A stretch of DNA of 64,000 bases. It comes from Telluribacter humicola (GTDB lineage: Bacteria > Bacteroidota > Bacteroidia > Cytophagales > Spirosomataceae). The notes beneath the pieces are model-generated. The model made no database searches and had not been told where the DNA came from. It was given only the letters and a program-made list of their open reading frames with translations. The DNA is taken from assembly GCF_017355935.1 (NCBI RefSeq), contig NZ_JAFIQT010000001.1:1922001-1986000 (forward strand). The letters run 5' to 3'. Below are positions 8,053 through 17,200 of the stretch, piece by piece; position 1 is the first letter of the stretch, and every line of letters begins with the position of its first letter. The position numbers were made by a program, and so were the translations under genes.

Positions 8053-8562
8053 ATGAGTATTCAACTTCGTCCTTACAGATTTTCTGATAAGCAGGACCTG
8101 GTACGTTTTGCCAATAATCCCCGCATTGCGGCCAATGTGCGGGATGCGTTTCCGTCGCCTTATACGGCTGCCGATGCTGACTACTGGCTCAATGATTGTA
8201 TCAAAGGGGAAGAAAATAAGTCGCAGATCAACCGGGTCATTGCACTGGGTGATCAACTGATCGGGGGTATAGGACTGATCAGGCAGAAAGATGTTTATCG
8301 CTTCAATGCTGAGATTGGTTACTGGCTGGCTGAGCCCTACTGGGGGAGGGGCTTTGTGTCAGAGGCAGTACAACAGCTATCGGCCAAAGCGTTTGCTACC
8401 ATGAATATCCACCGTATCTATGCTGGGGTGTTTAGCTACAACAAAGCCTCCATGCGGGTACTCGAAAAAGCCGGTTTTACGTTGGAAGCCATTCATAAAC
8501 AAGCCGTTTGTAAAAGTGATGCCTACTGGGACGAATATCTTTACGTGAAGTTTCGTCCCTAA
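8053..8562 (+). CDS. GNAT-family N-acetyltransferase (RimJ/RimL-like)
   Basis: A 169-residue acetyltransferase. It opens with SIQLRPYRFSDKQDLVRFANN, typical of the RimJ/RimL subgroup, and has the acetyl-CoA motif EIGYWLAEPYWGRGFVSEA followed by IYAGVFSYNKASMRVLEKAGF. Such enzymes transfer acetyl groups from acetyl-CoA to protein N-termini or small amines; the substrate cannot be told. It lies 68 bases after lutC and 59 before cmk. No special features. Confidence 0.88.
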   Translation: MSIQLRPYRFSDKQDLVRFANNPRIAANVRDAFPSPYTAADADYWLNDCIKGEENKSQINRVIALGDQLIGGIGLIRQKDVYRFNAEIGYWLAEPYWGRGFVSEAVQQLSAKAFATMNIHRIYAGVFSYNKASMRVLEKAGFTLEAIHKQAVCKSDAYWDEYLYVKFRP

Positions 8563-8621
8563 AAAGGTGCAACCCACAGCATCTTTCGTTTATTTTGCAG
8601 TCTTCATGACCAAACGAAAGT

Positions 8622-9326
8622 ATGTCTAAAATCATCGTGGCTATTGATGGCTATTCGAGCTGTGGTAAAAGTACTACCGCTAAGCTTGTAGCTAAGCAAC
8701 TGCATTACGCCTACATTGACACCGGAGCTATGTACCGGGCTGTTACGCTGTACTTCTGCCAGAACCATATTTCGCATACCAACCCCAGAGAGGTACAGAA
8801 GGCCCTGGAAGATATCCATATCTCATTTCGCCGCCATCCCGAAACCGGCAGCAATGATACATTTCTGAACGGACTTAATGTCGAGGACGAAATCCGTAAG
8901 ATGTACATCTCGGACCGGGTGAGCGATGTAAGTACTGTTGCCGAGGTACGTCATGCGATGGTAGCTCAGCAACAGCGCATGGGCAAAAGCAAAGGGCTCG
9001 TAATGGATGGACGTGATATTGGTACCGTCGTGTTCCCGCAGGCTGAACTCAAGATATTCATGACCTCTGACCCTCTGATCCGAGCCCACCGCCGGCAGGA
9101 AGAGCTACTCGCTAAGGGTGAGCTGGTAGGCATCGAGGAGGTAATGGATAATATAAAGAAGCGTGACTTCATTGATACCACCCGGGCTGAAAGTCCCCTT
9201 CGTCAGGCCGAAGATGCTATCCTGATCGACAACTCTATGATGACCGTAGATGAGCAGGTGGAGATGGTCGTGAGGCTGGCCGATGAGCGCATCGGAAAAG
9301 AGATTCGCCGGAACGAGGATATCTAG
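8622..9326 (+). CDS. cmk: Cytidylate kinase
   Basis: A 234-residue (d)CMP kinase, which makes CDP/dCDP from CMP/dCMP with ATP. The P-loop IAIDGYSSCGKSTTAK lies at residues 5-19, followed by the CMP-binding YIDTGAMYRAVTLY, VMDGRDIGTVVFPQAELKIF and the lid/Arg region (RAHRRQEEL, DTTRAESPLRQAEDAI). Length fits the family. It is the first gene of a likely transcription unit with the 9353 and 10414 genes (gaps of 26 and minus 1 bases). Confidence 0.96.
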   Translation: MSKIIVAIDGYSSCGKSTTAKLVAKQLHYAYIDTGAMYRAVTLYFCQNHISHTNPREVQKALEDIHISFRRHPETGSNDTFLNGLNVEDEIRKMYISDRVSDVSTVAEVRHAMVAQQQRMGKSKGLVMDGRDIGTVVFPQAELKIFMTSDPLIRAHRRQEELLAKGELVGIEEVMDNIKKRDFIDTTRAESPLRQAEDAILIDNSMMTVDEQVEMVVRLADERIGKEIRRNEDI

Positions 9327-9352
9327 CATCCTTACTTCATCAACAGGCAGCC

Positions 9353-10414
9353 ATGGATTATGACTACGTACTGGTAGGGCAGGGGATAGCAGGTACTACC
9401 CTGGCCTGGCACCTTCACCGATCCGGACGAAAGGTTCTGATCGTGAATGACTCCTCACGCCCCTCTGCCTCTATGGTAGCAGCGGGTATCTTTAACCCAC
9501 TCACGGGCCGGAAACTGGTGAAAACCTGGATGGCCGATGAGTTGTTTCCCTACGCCATGCATTTTTACGGTGGTCTTGAGGAGGAACTACAGGCCCGGTT
9601 TCTGTATCTCAGGAATATATACCGTCCTTACCGCTCCATTGAAGAGCAGAACAACTACCTGGCTCAGACCGCCGAGCCAGGCATAGCCCGGTACGTACTG
9701 GATCGCCCGGCTGAGCTATCTTACAATGATTTTCTGAATGCCCAGCACGGTGGACTGGAAGTAACCGGTGCGGGCTGGGTGGACTTGCCCGTGTTTCTGC
9801 ATAAGAGCCGGGAGTACTTTATACGGCATGAACTGTACCTGGAGGCCGTTTTTGACCCGAATGAGATGGTCATGCGGGACGATTGGGTAGAGTGGCGGGA
9901 CCTGCGTATCGGTAAAGTCATATTTTGCCAGGGCGTAGATGCCCGGGATAATGCTTTGTTCAGCTGGCTTCCCTTTGCTCCCGTCAAAGGACAACTCCTG
10001 GAAGTGTCCATCGATGACTTCCCGGCGGAGAAAATAGTGAACCAGGGGATTTTTATATTGCCCGATGAATCAGGGATCCATAAAGTTGGAGCTACCTATT
10101 CGTGGCACGATCTGGATTGGGAGACCACCGACGAAGGCCGTCTGTACCTGGAAGAAAAATTAAAAGGATTATTAAAGGTACCTTACCAGGTATTGAATCA
10201 GCGTGCGGGCATTCGTCCTTCCTCCAAAGATCGCCGTCCCATGATTGGCTTTCATCCGCAGTTTCAGCAGATTGGCGTCTTTAATGGTCTAGGTACCAAG
10301 GGCGTTACGCTGGCTCCCTACTTTGCCAATAACTTCGTAGAGTACATGGAAAAAGGGAAAGATTTAAATTCCTTAGTGAATATTGGCCGGTATTTTTCGT
10401 TATATTACCAGTAA
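9353..10414 (+). CDS. FAD-dependent oxidoreductase (DAO family)
   Basis: A 353-residue flavoprotein. The dinucleotide-binding motif YVLVGQGIAGTTLAWHL is at residues 5-21 and the fold closes with RAGIRPSSKDRRPMIG and GVFNGLGTKGVTLAPYFA, as in glycine/D-amino-acid oxidase-like (DAO) proteins. The reaction is probably oxidation of an amine or secondary amino acid, but the substrate is unknown. Its stop overlaps the next gene's start (TAATG), which suggests translational coupling with the large outer-membrane protein. Confidence 0.85.
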   Translation: MDYDYVLVGQGIAGTTLAWHLHRSGRKVLIVNDSSRPSASMVAAGIFNPLTGRKLVKTWMADELFPYAMHFYGGLEEELQARFLYLRNIYRPYRSIEEQNNYLAQTAEPGIARYVLDRPAELSYNDFLNAQHGGLEVTGAGWVDLPVFLHKSREYFIRHELYLEAVFDPNEMVMRDDWVEWRDLRIGKVIFCQGVDARDNALFSWLPFAPVKGQLLEVSIDDFPAEKIVNQGIFILPDESGIHKVGATYSWHDLDWETTDEGRLYLEEKLKGLLKVPYQVLNQRAGIRPSSKDRRPMIGFHPQFQQIGVFNGLGTKGVTLAPYFANNFVEYMEKGKDLNSLVNIGRYFSLYYQ

Positions 10415-13400
10415 TGAAAGCCATTGTTCAGATGAAGATACCTTTCCGATATGTTACGACTGCCCTTGCAGTCGTTTTTGCGTTCAACGTTGCCGACAAA
10501 GCCCTATTTGCGCAGCGATATCCATCCCAGGTGGAGTTTGGAAAAAACCGTATTCAGTACCGTACCTTTGACTGGAAGGTCCTCAAAACATCCAACTTCG
10601 AAATATACCATTATCAGGGAGGGACCGAACTGGCACGCATAACCGCTCAGTTGGCCGAAACGGAATTTGACCGGATTACGGAGATACTCGGATATACGCC
10701 TTACAACAAAGTAAAGATATTCCTCTATAACTCGCCCGGTGAGCTACAGCAAAGCAACATGGGACTGGCTACATTTGGTGACCTGGAAGACCAGGAGCTG
10801 GATTTGGCTCAGTCGCGGGTAGAGATAGCCTATACCGGTGAGCAGCTCAACTTCCGCAAAAAGCTGGTAAAAGAGATAGCCCTGCTTTTTGTGTATGATA
10901 TGCTGTACGGAGGGAACCTGAGGGATGCCCTTCAAAGCTCTCTGCTGCTGACCCTGCCGGAGTGGTTTATGTCGGGTATCGCGGCCTACATTGCCGAAGG
11001 CTGGACCCCTGAAATGAACGACTACATGCGGGATGTCATTCAGACGCGCCAGATCAAGAAGCCGTCTCTACTGACAGGGACAGATGCCACGCTGATCGGA
11101 CAATCTATCTGGAACTACATTGCTGAACGCTACGGCCGCGACAATATCTCCAATATACTCAACCTGACCCGGATTATTCGTACTGAGCAGACCAGTATTA
11201 CCAGTACCCTGGGTATCCCTACTTACAATCGCTTCCTGCGGGAGTGGCGCGACTACTATACGGGTATAGTCACCCAGGCGGGTCAGAACTACACCCAGCC
11301 CAATCCGGACTGGCAGCACCGGATAGGAGCCCTGAGTTCGATCGCTTCAGGAGCTACCATCAAAGTATCCCGTGATGAAAAATGGCTGGCTTATACAGAT
11401 TTGCATAAAGATAGATATAGAGTAACCATTCAGAACCTCGAGAGCGGAAAGCGGATGGTGATCCGTCAGGGTAGTATGTTAAGTGGCGGTGTACACGGTA
11501 AAAGCATGATGCCTCTGATTGGCTGGACCCGTAATAACACGCTGGCCATACTGGTGGAAGAGCAGTCAAAGCAGAATTTCTACCTCTACGAAAACCTGGA
11601 TACCAAGAAGCCCAAGATCCGACTCAAGCGCACGATCCGGGGACTGGATCAGATCACCGATATGGATATCTCCGAAGATGGTACCATGATGGTGGTGAGT
11701 GCCGATAAGGGCGGTCAGAACGATATATACCTTGTTAGTATTTCCAGGGCCTCTACCATACCTCTGACAACGGATCATTACGATGATATAGCCCCCAGGT
11801 TTGTGAGTGGCTCGGCCCGTCGGGTGGTGTTCGCTTCCAATCGTACTACTGACTCACTTTCAATTGAAAAGGCAAACGCTAAAAACATCGCTAATGCCAA
11901 TACTTCGCTAGGTATCTACGAGCACGATGGTACACCCCGGGCTGAAAGTGTCGTAACACTGATAGAGCCGCAGGGCAATCAGATCAAGCCTGTACATGCT
12001 ACCGAGGAGGCAATATACTACCTGTCGGATGAAAAAGGCATTACCAACCTGTTTAAGTATGACCGCGGAGCGGGTACTTCTTCTCAGCTCACCAACTATA
12101 TAGTAGGCTTACGCAATGCCGACATGACAACCCGGGGAAATGGTGCCCTGGCTTATACCAAGCTCCAGGATGGAGAATATGTCATGGCCTACCACAATCG
12201 CCTGGATCTGAACGCCAGCCTGAATACGCCGTCTCTGACCCGTAAAGGAACGCCGGGTACTGCCAGCCAGAAAGCTCAGGCTGCAACGGCTCAGACTACT
12301 ACGCCGTCGGATACCCTACAGGCAGAAACCAAACAAATAGAGCTGAAAGAAGGAGAGGTAGATACAGACAACTACCAGTTTGATCCTGATGTACTGAAGA
12401 CATTTGAATACCGTCAGCGCAGAGGTACTGTAGCCAATGCACCCTCTTCAATTCCAAGGTCGCGTCGACGTGAGAATATCGCTGTTAAAGGTCCTTATGA
12501 CTACCGCGGATTATTCATTGCCAATGATGCTACTTCCGATTGGCGCATTGATCCGCTGCGAGGGTTCGGGTATGCCCAGTCCATTTCGATGAACGACCTG
12601 CTCGAAAACCACGTCATCAAGGCAGGCTTTTTTGTGTCGACTACCTTCCGTAACAGCGACTTGTTTGCCGAATACAACAACAACACCTACCGGATTGACT
12701 TTGGCGCCCGGGTAGACCGTCGTAGCCTGTATGTGGATGCCGAAAATGCGAATCAGAAGTACCGGTTCAACCAGGTGAGGCTGACGGCTTCCTATCCTTT
12801 CTCAGTACATACCCGTGTATCGGTGTCACCGACTTATACCGTCACTCGCATGATTGATATATATCAGCATGCTGAGCCCGATTTGTCGACACAGTATGGA
12901 GGTGTCATCTCCGAGTTTGTATTTGATAACTCGCGCATCAACGGTATGAACATGATCGAGGGTACGCGATTCAAGATACGGTACGAAAATCAGTTAGGAG
13001 TCTCTGACGTATCCGAAAGCTTCAACCGCATCAGCCTTGACCTGCGTCGCTACCAGAAGATCCACCGTGACCTGATCCTGGCGGCCCGCCTCGCATTTAG
13101 TCACTCGGGTGGTCGCTCACCCAAGCAGTCGATCATGGGAGGTATGGAAAACTGGATCCTGAACCGTAAAGAAAACCGTACGACCAACAACCCGCTGAAC
13201 TTTGGCCCCGGCATTGATAACCGTGACGTATTCTTCTCGGAGTTCGCTACCAACCTGCGGGGCTTCAACCTCAATCGTCTGTCCGGTACCAGCTATGTGT
13301 TGACTAATCTCGAGCTACGTATTCCCCTGATCAAGTACATCTACCGCGGACCTATCACTTCCAACTTCCTGCGTAACTTCCAGGTAATCGGATTTACGGA

Positions 13401-13653
13401 TATAGGTACCGCCTGGACGGGCAAAGGTCCATTCAGCCAGGAAAACAGCCTCAATACTGAGATCATCGGGGGAGGGTCTGATCCTTTCCGGGCTACTGTT
13501 ACTAACTTCCGTAACCCATACCTGATGGGTTACGGAGTAGGTGCCCGTACCATGCTGTTCGGTTTCTACGTGAAGTTTGACTATGCCTGGGGCGTTGATA
13601 ATGGCGTGACCAACAAGGCTATACCTTATATTACTTTAGGCTACGATTTCTAG
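10414..13653 (+). CDS. Outer-membrane protein: degenerate peptidase-MA-like domain, beta-propeller and C-terminal barrel
   Basis: A 1079-residue exported protein with an N-terminal signal region ending in ALFAQ (about residue 34). Residues ~40-290 look like a gluzincin/peptidase-MA domain (FEIYHYQGGTEL, LPEWFMSGIAAYIAEGW), but where the zinc helix HExxH is expected there is VKEIALLFVYD, so zinc hydrolysis looks lost. Residues ~300-590 have TolB/PD40-type repeats (DEKWLAYTDLHKDRYRV, ISEDGTMMVVSADKGGQNDI). The last ~390 residues look like a BamA/D15-type barrel ending in TLGYDF with the terminal Phe of outer-membrane proteins. An ATG at 10432 is an alternative start. Function unknown; coupled to the upstream oxidoreductase. 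Confidence 0.75.
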   Translation: MKAIVQMKIPFRYVTTALAVVFAFNVADKALFAQRYPSQVEFGKNRIQYRTFDWKVLKTSNFEIYHYQGGTELARITAQLAETEFDRITEILGYTPYNKVKIFLYNSPGELQQSNMGLATFGDLEDQELDLAQSRVEIAYTGEQLNFRKKLVKEIALLFVYDMLYGGNLRDALQSSLLLTLPEWFMSGIAAYIAEGWTPEMNDYMRDVIQTRQIKKPSLLTGTDATLIGQSIWNYIAERYGRDNISNILNLTRIIRTEQTSITSTLGIPTYNRFLREWRDYYTGIVTQAGQNYTQPNPDWQHRIGALSSIASGATIKVSRDEKWLAYTDLHKDRYRVTIQNLESGKRMVIRQGSMLSGGVHGKSMMPLIGWTRNNTLAILVEEQSKQNFYLYENLDTKKPKIRLKRTIRGLDQITDMDISEDGTMMVVSADKGGQNDIYLVSISRASTIPLTTDHYDDIAPRFVSGSARRVVFASNRTTDSLSIEKANAKNIANANTSLGIYEHDGTPRAESVVTLIEPQGNQIKPVHATEEAIYYLSDEKGITNLFKYDRGAGTSSQLTNYIVGLRNADMTTRGNGALAYTKLQDGEYVMAYHNRLDLNASLNTPSLTRKGTPGTASQKAQAATAQTTTPSDTLQAETKQIELKEGEVDTDNYQFDPDVLKTFEYRQRRGTVANAPSSIPRSRRRENIAVKGPYDYRGLFIANDATSDWRIDPLRGFGYAQSISMNDLLENHVIKAGFFVSTTFRNSDLFAEYNNNTYRIDFGARVDRRSLYVDAENANQKYRFNQVRLTASYPFSVHTRVSVSPTYTVTRMIDIYQHAEPDLSTQYGGVISEFVFDNSRINGMNMIEGTRFKIRYENQLGVSDVSESFNRISLDLRRYQKIHRDLILAARLAFSHSGGRSPKQSIMGGMENWILNRKENRTTNNPLNFGPGIDNRDVFFSEFATNLRGFNLNRLSGTSYVLTNLELRIPLIKYIYRGPITSNFLRNFQVIGFTDIGTAWTGKGPFSQENSLNTEIIGGGSDPFRATVTNFRNPYLMGYGVGARTMLFGFYVKFDYAWGVDNGVTNKAIPYITLGYDF

Positions 13654-13673
13654 TCCTGGTCCTGAGTACTTAC

Positions 13674-13717
13674 TACAAGCAGCAGGGGCACCCAAGTGGG
13701 TGCCCCTGCTGCTTGTA
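13674..13717. terminator. Long perfect hairpin, probable terminator
   Basis: A 21-base perfect stem with almost no loop (arms 13674-13694 and 13697-13717; an effective loop forms by opening the last pairs). It lies 20 bases after the stop of the 10414 gene. No T-run follows on the plus strand, so it may act as a strong structural terminator or RNA-stabilising end. Confidence 0.7.
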
Positions 13718-14295
13718 TAGGTTTGGTGTAAAGTTAGCTTGCTTCGTAATAAGCGGGTAATGGGCTGTAAATAACTGGGTACGTGTACAGCTATTCAACT
13801 GAGTATCAATTTCTGGCATTTTTTTTGGCAATCAGGTAAATATCCCAAAAAGGCTTCCTTATTTTGTCATGATTCTGAACAGAGTTATGACCCGAAAATA
13901 TATTGTCACTCCTAAAGGCTTCACTTCTAGTATAGTGGCTGGCTTTCAGTCAAATATGGCTAAAAGGGCTAATTGTTGGCATAATTTGTGTTAGAAAATG
14001 GCTGGCTAATCCTGTCTATTTTTATTGAAAATAGGTGGGTAGGGCTGCTTTTTTTGAAAGAATTCTAATACAATAGCATGAGATTTAATTTTCGATCAGC
14101 GGAACTACCCTACGTGGGAATGGCTGACTTGGGTCTTTGGAGTAGTTACAGGAGTAAATTACTTTTCAATAGATGGCTCGCACTAAGAGGGAAAGCGGGG
14201 TGATGTGATGCAGAAAGATAAGAGTAGGGAACAGCCGATCTAATACTCAACAGACAAATATCCGCGTCTTGGATTCACACACAATAATTTCCTAT
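13718..14295. other. Intergenic region before the giant adhesin
   Basis: About 580 bases of AT-rich DNA with no convincing gene in any frame, no tRNA and no clear TAnnTTTG promoter that I can see. It holds several short T-runs. It probably carries the promoter and leader of the adhesin gene, but I cannot place them. Confidence 0.5.
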
Positions 14296-17200
14296 ATGAG
14301 GAGTCAACTTTTACTACCTAATTTTTTTAACACACTATTTTCACCAACCAGGCCATCTACTGATCGTACTCAATCGGTGACTGGAGGTCCATGGTACTTC
14401 TTCTCTTTGCTACAAGACCATACCACCAGGGCTTTATCAATTCAGACAAAGGGACGCGTAGTTCGCTCTCTCCTTTCTCTTGCCGTTTTGCTCCTGGCTT
14501 TTACGACTGCCTCTGCACAGATTGACCTTAGTCTGGGAAAAAGCATAGATGTCTCTAAGCCTGCTATCGGGCAAACAATCACTTACAGCATCACCGTCAA
14601 GAACAGTAGCTCCCGTCCGGCGACCAATGTGATCGTCAGGGATAGCTTACCCTTAGGAGGAGTTGAGTATGTCTCTAACACTCTCGTTCGGGGTGGAGTA
14701 AGTTACCTGGCTGGAACAGGCCTCTGGAACGTAGGTACTGTAGCGGCGAATGACTCAGCCATATTACAGATCAAGGTCAGAGTACTGGCACAGGGGGTAT
14801 TCTTCAACCTGGCCGAAGTACAGAGTGTGACCGAAGAAGATCAGGATTCCTGGCCGGGTGATCGGGCTTTGGATCAGGATGATATAGCTACTACCTGCTT
14901 CTCGGTACCTATAGACTGGTACCTGGGGGATGAGTTTCTGGTCGAAGTACCCAGCGGATATAAAGGGATCAAGTGGTACTACAATGGTATCGAAATAAAA
15001 GGCTCCACGGTTGTCAATGGCAGAACCGTCGCCGAAGTAAACGCAGACCTCTCCCTGACCATCAAAGGTCCGGGTTCTTTTACGTTTACCTCTTTAGTAG
15101 GGTACGCGTGTCCGGCTACGGGCTGCTGTGCCATCGAAGTAGTACCCGGGCCTTTTGGCTCTATTGGAGACATTGTGTGGGGCGATACCAATAAAGATGG
15201 TATCCAGGGAAATGGTGAGTCGGGTACTGGAGGTATGACTGTACAATTACTGGATGAAAATTCAGCGGTACTACGGACTATTCAGACTGATGCCAACGGT
15301 AAGTACTTGTTTGACTCACTGATGAGTGGGACCTACTTCGTAAAGTTTGCGGCACCTGCGGGCAAACTCTTCTCGCCGTTCAATCAGGGAGGTGACCCTT
15401 CTAAAGATAGTGATGCCGGAGAGGCAGGAACTAGCGGTAAGACTCATGCTATAACTATAGATACCTCCAAGCCGGCTAATGACCTGCTCCGGAATAACAT
15501 GACCATTGATGCCGGTCTAACTCCGGAATGTCCCACAATTACGCTTGCTGTTACCGGCAACCATCCTATATGTGTAGGCGAAACAGTAGCAATTGTTGCT
15601 ACGGCTAGCCTATCGGGGGCTACCATAAAATGGTATAACACGGCAACCGGTGGAAGCCCTATAGCAACCACTACCAATGGACAAGCGCTCACGCTGACAC
15701 CATCTAACACGACTACCTATTTTATAGATGCTGAGACAAGCGAAGGATGTAAGACGGATGGCCGCACTGCTGTAACCCTGATAGTATATCCCAAACCTGC
15801 TACTCCGGTCGTTGCGGGTACTTTGTCTAATACCTGTCCTGCGACTACAGTAAATCTGACATCCATCAACCCGGTGCCATCAGTGGCAGGAGGTGTGTTT
15901 GAGTGGCGTACCGGTTCAAGCCCAATCTCAGCTCAGGTGGCAGACCCAACCAAGGCCGCCAATGGTACTTACTACCTGTTTGAAAAATCTCCCACCGGAT
16001 GCTACAGCAGCCCTGCGGTAGTTACGGTTAACATAGCTGCCTGTGACTGTCAGCTGGCGTTTACTGTAGATGCTGGTATGGATCAGGAAATTTGCGCGGG
16101 TGAAAGCGTATCGGCTACGGCTACCATTACGGGTGTAGCTACCGGTGTCACCTGGACTACTAACGGAACGGGAACCTTCACAAGCAGCACCAGCCTGCTG
16201 ACGAAGTATACACCATCGGCAGCGGATGTGGCCGCCGGGCTAGTGGTACTGACCGCTACGACCAATGATCCGGATGGAACCGGCCTGTGTAAGCCTAAGA
16301 TAGATGCCATCAAGATCCTTATCAATGCTCGTCCGACTCCGGTATTCGGAGTAGCCTGTGACGATACGCTGATCTGTCAGGGTAAGAGTACCAAGCTGAT
16401 CGGCTTCGCTCCGGATATGACCATCAAGTGGTACACCCAGGCTACCGGAGGTACCGCCATCGGTACTACCGTAAGTGGAGGTAAACTTACTGTGTCGCCT
16501 GCTACTACTACGACCTACTACGCCGAAGCCACCAGCGACAAGGGCTGCGTCAGCGAAAGAACCCCTGTTACTGTAGCGGTACAGGCTTGCTATGCTGATC
16601 TGGCTGTTACCAAGACCGTCATAACACCGGCTCCGTATATACCTGGTCAGACGATTACCTATGCCATTACTGTAAAGAATAATGGAGTAGGCAACGCCAA
16701 AGATGTGAAGGTACATGATATGCTACCGGCTAGTCTGACCTTCGCGAGTGCGGTACCGGCCGGAGAGTACAACAATACGACCGGTGTATGGGCCATTGGC
16801 GATATGACCGCGACGGCCAACCGTACCCTGATTATCAATGCGACGGTCAAGAATACGGCTACCAATACTATTACGAACGTAGCATACGTCAAAAGTCCAG
16901 ACAATGATCCTACCAAGCCATCCAACGATACCTCTAAGGTAACTGTACCGGTAACTGCAGTAGCGGATCTGATGCTGACGAAGAAAGTATCCAAGACCAA
17001 CCCGGCCCTGAATGAGGTAATCACCTATACCCTGGAGGTTACCAACCATGGACCTGCCCTAGCTACCAACGTAGAGGTGACGGATCCTCTGCCAGCGGGT
17101 CTGGAGTTTGTGTCAAGTACTAACATGTCCAAGATTGGCAGTACCCTGAAAGGGAACCTGGCTAGCATTGGTGCCAACGAAACCAAGATCCTGACCTTTA

